Both the position numbers and the translations under genes were made by a program. 64,000 bases of DNA from Punica granatum (Eukaryota; Streptophyta; Magnoliopsida; Myrtales; Lythraceae), in NCBI RefSeq assembly GCF_007655135.1, contig NC_045131.1, positions 24,970,001 through 25,034,000 on the forward strand. The letters are read 5' to 3'. The notes under the pieces were generated by a model. It saw nothing but the letters and a program-made list of their open reading frames with translations. It was not told where the DNA came from and searched no databases. How positions within the stretch are numbered: position 1 is the first letter of the stretch; each line of letters opens with the position of its first letter. Positions 48,927 to 60,582 of the stretch are shown here, piece after piece.

Positions 48927-48989
48927 CCCCATGGGGAGGAGATCCTTCGCCCGGCTCCTCACTTGGAGTCCATCCCAATCTGCTTGGAG

Positions 48990-50292
48990 TAGAGCTCTAG
49001 CTTCTCTTTGGTCATGATCTTTGTAAGCATATCTGCGGTGTTCTTGTCTGTGTGGATCTTCTGCAGTTGTACTTGTTGCTCCTTTATCACTGATCTTAAC
49101 TAGTGATATCTGAAGTCGATGTGTTTCGTCCTTGCATGGTACATGGAATTCTTGCTCAAGTCTAATGCACTCCGACTATCGCAAAAGACTATGTACTCGT
49201 CTTGCTTCAAGCCTAGTTCTTGAAGGAATCTCTTTATCCAAACCTTCCTTTCCTGCTTCATTGGCTGCAAAATATTCAGCCTCCGTCATGGATAGGCAAC
49301 ACACTTTTGCAACTTAGATTGCCACAAGACAGCTCCCACGACAAAAGTAAACGAATACCTCGAAGTAGACTTTCTACTGTCGTGATCACCTGCCATATTC
49401 GCATCCGCAAATCCTTCAAGAATTGGCTTCCCATTGCCGAAACAAAGGCACAACCTCGAAGTACTCCTCAGATATCTCAAGATCCACTACCGCTTCCCAA
49501 TGTATCTTCCAGGAATTTGAAAGATACATGCTCACAAAGCCAACTGCATGAGCAATATCCGGTTGCATACACACTATGACATACATTAGTAAACCCACTG
49601 TAGAGGAACGAGGGATATCCACAATTGGTTCCCTTTTCCCTTCCGTGGTTGAACAAGATTGTCTACACAGCTTGAAGTGGTTAGCAAGAGGCATGGCCAC
49701 TAGCTTTGCTTGATTCATGTTGAATCTCTCAAACACTCATTCAACATACTTCTCTTGCGATAACCCCAACTTCCCAGCTTTCCTGTCGTGGAAAATCTCC
49801 ATGCCCAGAATTTGTCTTTCAGGACCTAAATCCTTCATGTCAAAGGACTGGGACAACTCCTCTTTCAGCCTGCGAATCATCGTCATATCTTGTCCAACAA
49901 TCAACGTGTCATCTACAACAAGATGATGAAGTCGTCATCGGGAAACTGCTTCACATATACACATGGGTCTGCCTCCGTTCGTTTATAACTCTGCCTAGTC
50001 ATAAATGAATGGAACTTCTTGTATCACTGACGTGGCGCTTGCTTTAGCCCATATTTCTTCAACTTGCACACCATGTGTTCCATCCTTTTCACTTAAAATC
50101 CTTCGGTTGTTTCATGTAGATTTCTTCCTGCAAATCTCCATGTAGGAATGCAGTCTTCATGTCAAGTTGTTCAAGCTCCATGTTCACACTAGCCGCCAGG
50201 CCAAGTACAACTCTGATTGAACTCATCTTCACGACCGGAGAGAAAATCTCGTTAAAGTCAATGCCTTGTCTCTGTGCAAAGCCTTTGACCAC
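48990..50292 (-). pseudogene. Copia reverse transcriptase/RNase H, 3' part, broken
   Basis: On the minus strand the parts read VVKGFAQRQGIDFNEIFSP, the first catalytic Asp segment QLDMKTAFLHGDLQEEIYM, VVDDTLIVGQDMTM (the YVDD-type box with Val for Tyr), then RNase H with SMTEAEYFAANEAGKEG. Several stops and frame changes intervene. The upstream part continues at 54144, beyond the inserted solo LTR. Confidence 0.85.
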
Positions 50293-53200
50293 TGTGCGCA
50301 CATGAATTTCATCTCGTCGGGGCACGCATGCGCGCGCCTAAATGCAACGCAGCTTGGGAGTGTCCACCTTCCCGGGGATGCGCGACGGACGCACGTGAGA
50401 AGGAGTCGCCACTACCTGTTTACGACCCGAAGGTCGAGGGCCGGTGAGTCGCCCGGGTCTAGGAGTATGGATACACCTAGTATGCTAAGGCAATGGTCTT
50501 GTACGGAACTGGAAATTCCAAATTCGGGGGTTCTATTACGTGTGGGCCTATATCCCACATGCCCTTTCGGTACTCTAACTTGCTAGGCTTGCCATTTTAT
50601 TTATTTACCGCATGATTTAGGGTTGCACTCGACTCGCCCGTTTTGACATCGTAAATTCGAAGAGACACTTGAACCGTCTGCTCTCCGACCGGGATTATTA
50701 CATGAATAAATATACAACATAAACCCTTACATTGTTCTCTCAAGTAAATAAAGGACAAACTACAATGACTAAATCCCGGTCGGTTCGCGTTCGGCCATTA
50801 TTTCACTCATGCTCACCGTATGGTTTGGAAAAGACCGAAAATTAAATTAAATGCGCACTCGGTGTATGGGGGCATTGGACCCCGTGATCGAAGGTTATGG
50901 GCGTTGGACCCAGTGTGAATCGAGTCCTAAAGGATCGGGCTCGATCCGCATAACAAACAAGTGCAAAAATCTAACAAGCAAGCTCAAATAAACAAACAAT
51001 GGGGTTTCTTGTTATCGCCGAATTTACGTGAATTAACTGATTATTAACCGGGGTATGTTGGCATACAAATCCTACCTTAAAACAAACAAAATGGATGATG
51101 GATAGGGTATGTAGCATTCGGCATTATTTTAAACGGACTCGATAGACATGACGTCTGTAGTCAAGTCTCGAATGAGTGGGTTATTTTTAGATTATTCTGT
51201 ATCGTGGCAATATGGCTTTTACAGATTAAGAGTATTTTTACCTAAAACCCAAAACCTAACCCTCTACATGACTATTTGCCCATGTTGATTATGCCGAGTT
51301 TGTGATTAATCCGTTTTCCCATGTTTTAACCCGTTCTAAACACAAACCTACACTAGAGTGACGGCAGGACAAGAACCGGTAATCATGCCCTTGAATCGGT
51401 AAATATGTGTGTGCATGAAAATCAAGATTACGTTGTACGTATCTCGGTACTTTTGAAATTGTGAATTTGAAAAGGGCATGGCTAACAGTTCTTGAACTAT
51501 TGGTGTGATTACAGATTGTTAGTCGGTTCGTACAATTTATTTAAAGAAGTCAAGTGATTTAATTTAGCCAAGTTTAATGTCCCGATTATCCCGTACGTAG
51601 AATTTTAGGTTAATTATAAATTTGCCGAATGCTTTAGTCTACGGATTTCGAGTCGTCAGAATAGCCATTAATTGACTACCCGATAAACTCTAATTTCCGA
51701 CCGTCTTAAAATTTTAAATTTTTTTTAGGCCGCGTTTGCATGATTAAACCGATTCATGTGAGGTTTCGATTAAAACAAAAAAAATAAAGCGTTTAAACAC
51801 GGATCAATAGCACATTATCACGTCAAGCATGATAAACACACATATTTTTACATAATCGGTGCCGCCATGATCACGATAAGCACATACAAACATACACAAA
51901 CATAATATTTAATGGAATCGATAAAACGGCACCGACTCATGGAAGCAGAAAACACAAAGAACACACATTGTCATGTTATATACATATAATTACTAAAACA
52001 AAAACATTTGAGCGGGGCACACGCGTCGGGAATCCAAGTAGGAAAGAATTAGGTATCTTTAGAAAATGTCCAGGGACTGAATTGAATAATTTTAAAAAAA
52101 CAAGGACTGATTTGAAAATTCGGAAAAATTCAGGGGACTGATTTGAAAATTCTGGAAAAATTCAGGACTGTGTAAAAATTACTGAAAATGTCCTAGGATT
52201 TTTTTGAAACGAATTTGAAAGTTTGGGCTGATCTGAAAGTGAAAAATGCTCCAGGGACTAAACTGAAATATCATGAAAAATTCCCGGAATAGGTTTAGAA
52301 ATTCTGAAAATTCCGGGACTGATTGGAAATTGATAAAAGTGGCTGGGACTTGACTGAAAAGAATTTTAAAATTCGGGGCAAGTCTGAAAAGGGCGAAAAA
52401 TAGCCCCGGGACTAAACTGAAACAATTCAAAAAGTTCCTTGGGATGATTGAAAAATTCTGGAAAATTCAAGAACTGATTGGAAAATAATAAAAATGGCTA
52501 GGACTTGGTTGAAAATAATTTTAAAATTCGGGACAGATCTGAGAAAATAAAAATACGTCGTCTGGACTAAAATGTGACAAACAGAAAGTTTGTAAAATCG
52601 AGTTCGGGAAAAATCCGATCACCCACGCTACCCAATAACGCTCATTTCATATCATATTCATCCAAGAAAACATTAATATTAAAAAATGGAGCCCTAAACA
52701 TGCCACTAAGTCGAGGATTTACCTTGTTTGAGAAGAATAGGGACAGATCTGTAAATAATAAAAACAATTCGCCGGATCTGTTGGGCTGTTGGGAGAATGG
52801 GCCGAACTGGGCCGAAGGGCTGGACTGGGCCGATGGGGGCGACACTGGCGGGCTGCCACTGGAATCCGGGCTGGGCCGAATCAGGCCGTTGTTGGGCCGG
52901 GCTGACTGCTGGACTGGGGTTTGCTGCGACTGGGCCGGGCTGCCACGAGTTGGGCTGCTGGCGTTCACGGGCGTTCCCTGTGCGTAAAAAACAGAACTCG
53001 ACCCGGTTAGAACGGACGCTGGGAATCGATGAGAGAGGACACGGTTCGGGGCGGTGGTGACTGGTCACAGCGATTTCCGACTTCGAGGGGTTCCGGTGGT
53101 CTGTTAAGGAATCGGGTCCGAGATTCGGTCCGGATTCGAACGGAGGAAGACAAGAACCGCGGCGTCCGAGCTGGGGGCACCGCTGGAGTTGGAGGCCGAG

Positions 53201-54143
53201 AAACTCGAGCTGAGGGACTGGCACCAACTGAAGGAGAGTGTCGTGAGGGAGAGCGTGGGCTAAGCTCGGTTTTTTTTTTCGACCACCCGAGAGAGAGAGC
53301 GAGAGAGAGCTCCGTTTTTTTTCTTTTTTCCGTGCCTCCAGTCCTCGGTCCCGACATCATCCGCTGAGGACGTGGGAGCCTCCTATGGGAGAGCTGCCGT
53401 TTCTTTTTTTTGATTTTTTTCGAGAGAGAAATCCGGCTAGGGTTTTCTTTCTTTCTATTTTTCTCCTTGTTTCTTCCTTTTTAGTTTCAGTTTTCTTTTT
53501 TTTCTTCTTATTTCTTTCCCTTTCAGCTAACAAAAAAAATGGAAAGAAGAAGAGGAGAGTAGCTAGGGTTTTCTCGTTTTGGGGAAGAAAGGAGCCGCGG
53601 GGAAGGAAGAAAGGAAAGAAAAGAAGAAGGAAAGAAAAGGAGAAGGGAAGAAGGGAAGGGACGCCCGTTTCTCGTTTCTTTTTTTTTTCTTGGGTAATGG
53701 TCGGTCAGACCAGCTCTGACCGACCCTGCCCATTCGTCCTGTCGGTCAGACCGGCTCAGACCGGTTCTGACCGACTTGACCCTTTTTTTTTTAAGATAAT
53801 TCAAATTTAACGCGTGTAGAGATCAAAATCTCGTCTTTGCAATTGGATGTCCAAAAATGATCCGGGACTGACATTGTGTTCAGAAAAATTTACGATTTAA
53901 TATTATGCAATAAAATATTTTTCTGGCCTTGAGTTTTCTTTCCGAATTTTGAAAATTAACATCGACACGCGTGAAATTCAAAGACATCCCATAAAATATT
54001 TTTATAAAATTGATATTAAATTAGAAAAAATGTCACTTTTTCAAAGGCCATGAATGCTCGAGCAATTTGCTAGAAATACTTCCCTCATACGGGGTGACGA
54101 TTTTGTCACTTTGGAGCCGGTGGACCGAAATGGGGTGCTGACA
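50293..54143 (-). mobile_element. 3.85-kb solo LTR inserted in the copia reverse transcriptase
   Basis: On the minus strand it starts TGTCAGCACCCC and ends GTGCGCACA. ACCAC is exactly duplicated at 50288-50292 and 54144-54148, and removing the element plus one ACCAC rejoins the copia reading at KARLVVKGF, which fixes both ends to the base. No gag, pol or primer site lies inside. It is homologous to the larger solo LTR at 14425-20446. GC-rich and GA-rich stretches at 52780-53350 give several open frames without family resemblance, which I do not call genes. A Tat/Ogre-type gypsy origin is inferred from length only. Confidence 0.85.
52070..52565. repeat. Degenerate short tandem repeats inside the solo LTR
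   Basis: Repeated words such as GGACTGATTTGAAAATTC, GGGACTAAACTGAAA and GAAAAATTC recur every 35-120 bp. The related LTR at 14425-20446 does not show this block at the matching place (about 18100-18240). Confidence 0.6.
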
Positions 54144-54148
54144 ACCAC

Positions 54149-55990
54149 TAATCGAGCTTTTTACTTCAATAGCTTGTCAACATCTTTCTTTAGCTTGAAC
54201 ACCCACTCGTTCTACAAAGCTTTTCTACCCTTTGGTAGCTCTACCAATTTGTAAGTGTTGTTCTTCTGCAAGGAATTCATCTTTTCTTGCATTACTCGAA
54301 TCTAACACTCATTATTCTTGTGCTTCTGCACATCATGGAGGTCCTTCGGCTCCCCCTCATCAGTAATTAAGATATATTAAGAACTAGGATACCTCGTGGA
54401 TTGTCGGTGTTCCCTCTTAGATCTCTTGACCTGAGGTACCGGGGTTGGCTCCCCGTGCTAAACACCTTCGTTGTTTGGCTCAACTCTACCATCCATGATA
54501 GTAGCTGGCTTCTCGTCATCCTTTAGTTTTACTTCATGAGGGTTTGTTTCACCTGTGGCATCTTCTTGTGGAATAGGAATCGATGCTACGTCGCGAACAC
54601 CATTTGAAGCTTGTATCGGCTTTTCTTCTTCCAAGGTCTCCTGCTCGTGGAAAACTACATGCCTGCTTCTGACGACTTTTCTTATCCCTACTTTTGATGA
54701 CTTTTCTTTTCTCCGGATCCCATAATCTGTAGCCATACTCCTCATCTCCATACCCGACAAAAATGCTCTCCTTGGATTTGTTGTCCAATTATGACCTTTG
54801 TTCCTTCGACATGTGCACGAAAGCTTTACAGTCAAATATATTCCATTAAGAGTAAGATGCATTCTTACTCGTCCACACCTTCTTTGAGATGTTGTATTCC
54901 AAACGAACAAATGGAGATCTATTTATCAAGTGACAAGCGGTGTTGATCGCTTCACCCCAGAATAGCTTGGGCAATATCGCCATTCTTAGCATACACCTGA
55001 CTTTCTCTGGGATGGTTCAGTTCATCCTCTTGGCTACACTGTTGTGTTGTGGAGTAACTGTTTCGGTCCTCTCGTGTCGGATTTTGTAGCCCGCGCAATA
55101 ATTTTTAAATCCTCTTGATGTGTATTCCCCGCCATTATTAGTATGTAGACACTTCAAATGCTTCCCCGTCTGTCTTTCCACCATGGCGTGAAACTTCTGG
55201 AAATACTAGAACACCTCGTCCTTGGAGTACAATAGATAAGCCTAGTTTTCCTCGATGCATCATCGATGAAAGTGACAAAATACTTATTGCCTCCATGGGA
55301 CTGCACACATCAGAATGGATTAACTCTAACTTATTTTCTTTTCCATGGGACTGGGTACGAAAATAAACTATGTGTTACTTCCCAAATAGACAATCGTCAC
55401 AACGGTCGAGTGATGATCCTTTGGCAAAAGAAATGAGGGATTTCCTCGCCAAAATCTGTAACCCTTTCTCACTCATGTGAGCTAGCCTTTTATGCCACAA
55501 ATTTGGCGAAGTAACATTGTCAACCGCATTCACCTGGGAGGTGCATACCTTCATGTTTGTCTTGTACAGTGTGCAGCACAAGCTCCCTCTTGCGACTTGC
55601 AACGATCCTCTGGTCGGCTTCCCCGTACCGGCACCAGTGGCTGACTATATCCTTCTCCATCAAGCACTGTCGAAGACATCAAGTTAAACCGCAGTTCCCA
55701 TATGTGGCTCACATCCTTCAAGGTCATTGTACATCCCACACTAATTTGTACAATGATATCACCAATCCCCACAATCTTTACAACACTTTGGTTGCCCATC
55801 TTCACACTGCCAAGATCTCCTGCCTTATACGCTGTGAAGAACTCACGTCTTGGAGTGTAATGGTAAGAGGCTGCAGAGTCAACCATCCATTCAACGATTG
55901 GATCTTGGATGTGATCACAATCGATGCTTGCATATAGTGAGGTTTCGCCTTCTGCACCAGATGATGATGCAGCGGCCGCAGTGTTTCGAT
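54149..55990 (-). pseudogene. Copia protease, integrase and start of reverse transcriptase, broken
   Basis: Minus-strand order from right: protease (MVDSAASYHYTPRREFFTAY at about 55886), a GAG-pre-integrase zinc-binding segment (LWHKRLAHMSEKGLQIL and CDDCLFGK, 55375-55500), remnants of the integrase core, the integrase C-terminal FVGYGDEEYGYRLWDPEKRK near 54700-54760, and the opening of reverse transcriptase (ENEWVFKLKKD with stops) down to 54149. Multiple stops and frame shifts make it inactive. Confidence 0.85.
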
Positions 55991-56013
55991 CATTTCCGGT
56001 CTTTACCTTGTTC

Positions 56014-56770
56014 TTACTTCAGCGATTTGCAATTCCGCTTCATGTGGCCAAGCATACCGCAATGGTAACATTTCACCTTGCTCTGAGACTTGGACTTTCC
56101 TCTCGATTTGCTACACCCCTTCTGTTCTCTGTTATGACTCCTGCCCTTGTTCTCCGTGACGAGGGCATTCTTCGAATTCTCGAAGGAAGCCTTCCTCCGC
56201 AGTTCTTCAGAGAATAAAGCATATGTTACTTCATCCAACTTAAGTGCCTCAGCCTTGGTACAACTAAGAGTTGCCACCAATTTATCATAACTGTCAAGCA
56301 TAGTACACAACAAGGTTACTGCTTTGTCTTTTTCTTCTATCTTGTCGCCAACACTTTCTAGATGACTTACGACATTGTTAAAATTATTCAAATGCTCTAA
56401 CACCTTGGTGCCTTCCTTCACTTTCAGGGAATATAACCACCTCTTCAAACGAATCTTGTTTAGGAGAGACTTTGTCTTGTACAAGTTTACGAGCTTTGAA
56501 GATCACTTTCAGGTAGTCTTTTCTTCCCTTACATTGAAGATTACTTCATCTGCTAGGCACAAGTGGATAGTGAATACCGCTTTTTCATCTAGCTCGTCCC
56601 ATTCTTCATCTTTCATGGCTGTCGGCTCCTTTTCCTTGCCAAGCAGTGGCTTGTGGAGTCCTTGCTAAATAAGGACATCACGAATCTTGATCTTTCATAA
56701 CTCAAAATCCTTCATGCTATCAAACTTCTCCATCTCTAAATGAGATTTCTCCATTATAGCAGAAAATTTA
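56014..56770 (-). pseudogene. Copia gag, broken
   Basis: The first part (about 56490-56750) contains FDSMKDFELWKIKIRDVLI followed by a stop. The second, open from 56484 to 56014, has the gag helix region and a CX2CX4HX4C zinc knuckle (CYHCGMLGHMKRNC). Residues between are frame-shifted. Confidence 0.85.
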
Positions 56771-56773
56771 TGA

Positions 56774-56784
56774 CTCTGATACCA
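56774..56784 (-). other. Primer-binding site of the antisense copia element
   Basis: TGGTATCAGAG on the minus strand, two bases inside the LTR boundary at 56787; complementary to initiator tRNA-Met. It fixes the element's orientation. Confidence 0.85.
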
Positions 56785-56786
56785 GT

Positions 56787-57315
56787 TGTTGGGCCTGGGA
56801 GGACACCTAGAGGTTTATCAAGTAATAACTTGGCAAATAATAATCTCCACTATGAGTCGAGAAATAGATTTGGAATGGAAATAATAAATGAAGGATAATA
56901 AAGGACACTGGGATTTAACTTAAAAAATTCATATTGCGGAGGGAAAAACCACAAGGGGCCAACGGGCAAAGATTTCACTATGTAATCAACTTGTCACACA
57001 GGCACCGGTCTCTTTATGGACCGACAGTAATTGGATCGAACACAACGTTCTCAGGAATTTACCACTCTATCTCTACCTGGAGATCCAGAATATTAATTCT
57101 CTGTGATTAATATTCCGTACACCTCGAAAAAATACCCCAATTACTGAATAATCTTGCCCAATACTCTCTTCGTAGATTACAGAATCTCTTACACCCACAC
57201 ACACCCCTTCTTCTCTCTCTCTCTCTCTCACTCGCGCTCGCTCTCTCTCTCTCACTCGCGCTCGCTCTCTCTATAGAGTGATTTGAGATAGGCTCTCTCT
57301 GTGGAGCTCTCTTCC
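56787..57315 (-). repeat. 5' LTR of the antisense copia element, proximal part
   Basis: Starts TGTTGGGCCTGGG and matches the LTR at 43372 up to GGAGCTCTCTTCC, where the sense copia element is inserted. It contains a doubled 26-bp block of CT repeats with ACTCGCGCTCG (about 57212-57275). The LTR resumes at about 62099. Confidence 0.85.
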
Positions 57316-57514
57316 TATTACGGGAATATATTGTGTTGCCAAGATTAGTGGAACTAGTTTGTATATAATCTTAGCTAGCCTAATTCGATTAATGTATAAT
57401 AGGCAATTAGATATCTTAGAAGACTTTCCTAATTTCCCATTTCATTTAGCTATATGTACATGTTACCAGAGTTTAATCAAAATAAGCTTTTGAGCTTCTC
57501 ATTCAACAGTTTCA
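57316..57514 (+). repeat. 5' LTR of the sense copia element
   Basis: About 199 bp, ending AACAGTTTCA two bases before the primer site. The start is placed where the host LTR match stops; it reads TATTACGGG, perhaps a mutated TG start. No second LTR exists to confirm. Confidence 0.55.
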
Positions 57515-57516
57515 TA

Positions 57517-57528
57517 TGGTATCAAAGC
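57517..57528 (+). other. Primer-binding site of the sense copia element
   Basis: TGGTATCAAAGC, one base from the tRNA-Met complement TGGTATCAGAGC. Confidence 0.8.
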
Positions 57529-57588
57529 AAGATTGGGACCGTGAAACCTAATCTGCTTTAGGGTTGTGGGAGAGGCAAGGGTGTAGAG

Positions 57589-59073
57589 ATGTCAGGAAAG
57601 GGTGTCGAACATGATTTATTTTCTGTTTATAACGTCAACCCATCAGACTACACAGGTGCGAGCTTGATCAATTACAAGCTAAATGGGTCGAATTATCTCA
57701 CCTGGTCGAGGGCTATGCTCACTGCATTGACGGTGAAGAACAAGATTGGGATGGTTGATGGCACGGTGCTAAGGCCACCGGAGGGTGATCCAAACCGGGC
57801 AAAATGGGATGTCTACAATGCGTTGGTAATTTCTTGGATATTCAACACACTGGAATCTGAGCTTCAATCCAGTGTGACTTGTGCAATAGTGGCTTGGGCA
57901 TTATGGGAAGACCTGCGGGAAAGACATTCGCAGGGAAACAAAACAAGAATTTATCAATTGAAAGCAGAAATCGGCAATTTGAAGCAAGAAGGGATGTCCG
58001 TGACAAAATATTATTCACGACTCAAGACGCTTTGGGACGAATTGGATAATTATTTAGAGATACCGGCATGCACATGCTCTGCCATCAGATTATACGCAGC
58101 GCAAAGAGAAAGGGAAAAGACCCACCAATTTTTGATGGGTCTAGGGTCTGAATTCGCGACTGTGAGGTCCAATATCCTCAGTCACGAGCTGGCTCATCCC
58201 CTCAACAAGGTTTATGCCTTGATTCTGCACAAGGAAAGGCAGAATATCGTGGCTCAGTCTCACGAAAATGCTGCACCAGATGGAGCAGTATTCTTGAGCA
58301 AAATAACGGCGAAACAGGGGAGCGGCAGCGAGCAAACTTACGATGGTCAGGGAGGCGGAAGAGGCTCGGGAGCGGCGAGCAAAACTTGCATCCATTGTGG
58401 CCGCGTGGGTCACATCAAGAGCTCGTGCTGGTTACTGCACGGCTATTCGGCGAATTTAGAATCGAAGCCGTCGAGTGAAAGAGGAAGAAGAACAGGGAAC
58501 AGTTCGGCTTCGGGAAGAAGAGGAGGAGGAACAGGGATGGCAGGAGGACAGTGCGGGTCGGGCCAGAGTTCGAGCCAATATAATGGGCCGGGTCATACGG
58601 GCCAGTATAATGGGATGGGTCAGTTTAATGGATTGCAGGCCCATCAGGCTCAACTGGGGCAGCCCAGTAGCGGACAACACAGATATGGAGGCTTACAAGG
58701 CCATCAGGCCCAAATCGGACAGTCCAGCATCGGGCTGAACAGACTATCACGCCTTTCAGAGTCGGCATTTCAGAAGTTGCTTGATTTCCTCGGTCCCAAT
58801 GATGACAATATGCCCCCTAATACCGGTAAAAATTTTATTTCGCTGAATTATGAGCATGACTGGATAATTGATAGTGGAGCTTCTAGACATATGACCGGGT
58901 GTGTGGATTTCCTTGTTGAGACACGAGTGCTTGCCAAGAAGCCGAAGATCCATATACCGAATGGAGAAGCTTTTGATGCTTGCAAAAGTGGACGAGTTTA
59001 TATAGGCTCTCTTGTTCTCTCAGATGTTTTATTGGTCCCGGAATTCAATTGCAACCTCATTTCCGCATCCTAG
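57589..59073 (+). pseudogene. Copia gag-protease reading frame
   Basis: 494 codons open from ATG to TAG. The N-terminal gag opens with YNVNPSDYTGASLINYKLNG; the zinc knuckle CIHCGRVGHIKSSC starts at residue 267; a Gly/Gln-rich linker (residues 300-390) follows; the protease active-site triplet is in WIIDSGASRHMTG with Asp at residue 428. The frame stops after NLISAS, before the end of the protease/GAG-pre-integrase region, so the polyprotein is cut short. It belongs to the retrotransposon, not to the host. Confidence 0.88.
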
Positions 59074-59304
59074 TTATCTAAGGATTTGGATTGTTGTGTA
59101 ATATTTTACACGGATTTTTGCTTGATATAGGACCGCACCACGAGGAAGACGATTGGAGTGGGTGAGCTCTAAGGGGGTGTGTACTATCTACGGCGTGTGG
59201 CTATTCGGAAGCAGGCTAATAGAGTCATTAGTGACGAGGCGGATGATTTGTGGCACATGTGACTCGGACTTCCATCACGACGGATTAAGTTCAACGGTAC
59301 TAGT

Positions 59305-60066
59305 TTGGAATCAAATGCAACTATGAATAAAGAGTGTGATGTTTGTCTTCGGGTTAAGCAAACTCGATCAAGTTTTGATTTAAGTATGAATAAAGCTGTT
59401 TTTCTGTTTCAATTGATTCACTGTGATTTGTGGGGGCCTTATAAGGTGACATCTATTTCTGGGGCTCATTATTTTTTGACAATTATTGATGATTATAGTC
59501 GAGCAATATGGTTATATTTGATGCGGGAAAAATTGGAGATGCAGCGCCATCTCACCAACTTTTGCAAATTGGTGAGAAATCATTTTAATCGCACAGTAAA
59601 AATAGTGCGAAGTGACAATGGAAAGGAGTTTGTGTCTCAAAATTTGCAGAATTATTTTTCCATTGAAGGAATCATCCACCAAACCTCTTGTATAGACACG
59701 CCTCAACAAAATGGACGTGTCGAAAGGAAGCACAGACACATATTGAATATAGCGCGGGCCTTAATGTTTCAAGCAGGGCTTCCAATTGAATTTTGGGGAG
59801 AATGTGTTACAACAGTGGCGCATCTGATTAACATAACTCCCACACCGATTTTGGGAGATAAAAGTCCACATGAGGTATCATTTGACAGGCCTCTGAATTA
59901 TTCAAATTTGAGGGTGTTTGGGTGCTTGTGCTATGCTCATGACAAGCCGGGGGACAAGGATAAATTCAAGCCTCGATCATGCCGATGTATATTCGTTGGT
60001 TATCCCTACGGTAAAAAGGCTTGGAGAGTTTACGACCTCGAGAAAAATGAAATATTTGTGTCTTGA
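59305..60066 (+). pseudogene. Copia integrase
   Basis: 253 codons carry the integrase core with the three catalytic acidic residues visible in context: IHCDLWGP, RSDNGKEF and NGRVERKHRHI. The C-terminal part is GYPYGKKAWRVYDLEKNEIFVS and then a stop. The upstream GAG-pre-integrase segment (59090-59300) is broken by stops. Confidence 0.88.
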
Positions 60067-60582
60067 GATGTACGGTTTTGCGAGAGGGAGTTTCCATTTT
60101 CTGAGCAGATGGATGATTTGGGCAAAAGGGATATGGGTCGAGTTCGATTTTTTGATACTGAAAGGCCTATTCATCAGGTAATGAGTCAGGGGGAGTTGAG
60201 ATTTAACAGTTTGGTGGATAATCAAGAGGAAATGGGTGGAGGACTGTACCAGACAGAATTTTACAATGAACTGAAAGAGGATTTTTTTGACGAACAGGAC
60301 GCAGTGGACGAGATTGAGCCTGAGGCATCTCATATTGAGATAGAGAATAATGAACGAGTATTACGGCGTTCTGATTGACATAAATCTGCACCGAAGTATT
60401 TGAAGGATTTTGAAGTGCATATTCACACCGCCTTACACCCCCCCCCCCCAACTCATCTGCTCCATCGAAATCCTCAGGTACGGGACATTCTATAGAGCAA
60501 TATTTGTCTTATTCTGGTGCCTCTAACAAATATCTTGCGTATGTAAGTGCTTTGGATTCAGAGGTAGAGCCTTCCTCTTATC

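Larger units (their letters stand above)
44091..48977. repeat. Segmental tandem duplication, unit 2
   Basis: The second unit matches 39370-44090 in order and orientation. Differences include a 233-bp Tourist MITE found only here (44825-45057), an extra 54-bp stretch near 46866-46920, and small deletions. Beyond 48977 the copia interior continues, so the right breakpoint of the duplication lies in the retrotransposon. Confidence 0.92.

Noticed and set aside
52574..53367. Overlapping frames of 87-173 codons with Pro-, Gly- and Arg-rich translations
   Set aside because: GC-rich part of the solo LTR full of GGGCC/GGGCTG words; both strands are open at once and nothing resembles gag or pol.
54054..54254. 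66-codon plus-strand frame crossing the solo-LTR boundary
   Set aside because: It is a chance frame antisense to copia reverse transcriptase joined to LTR sequence.
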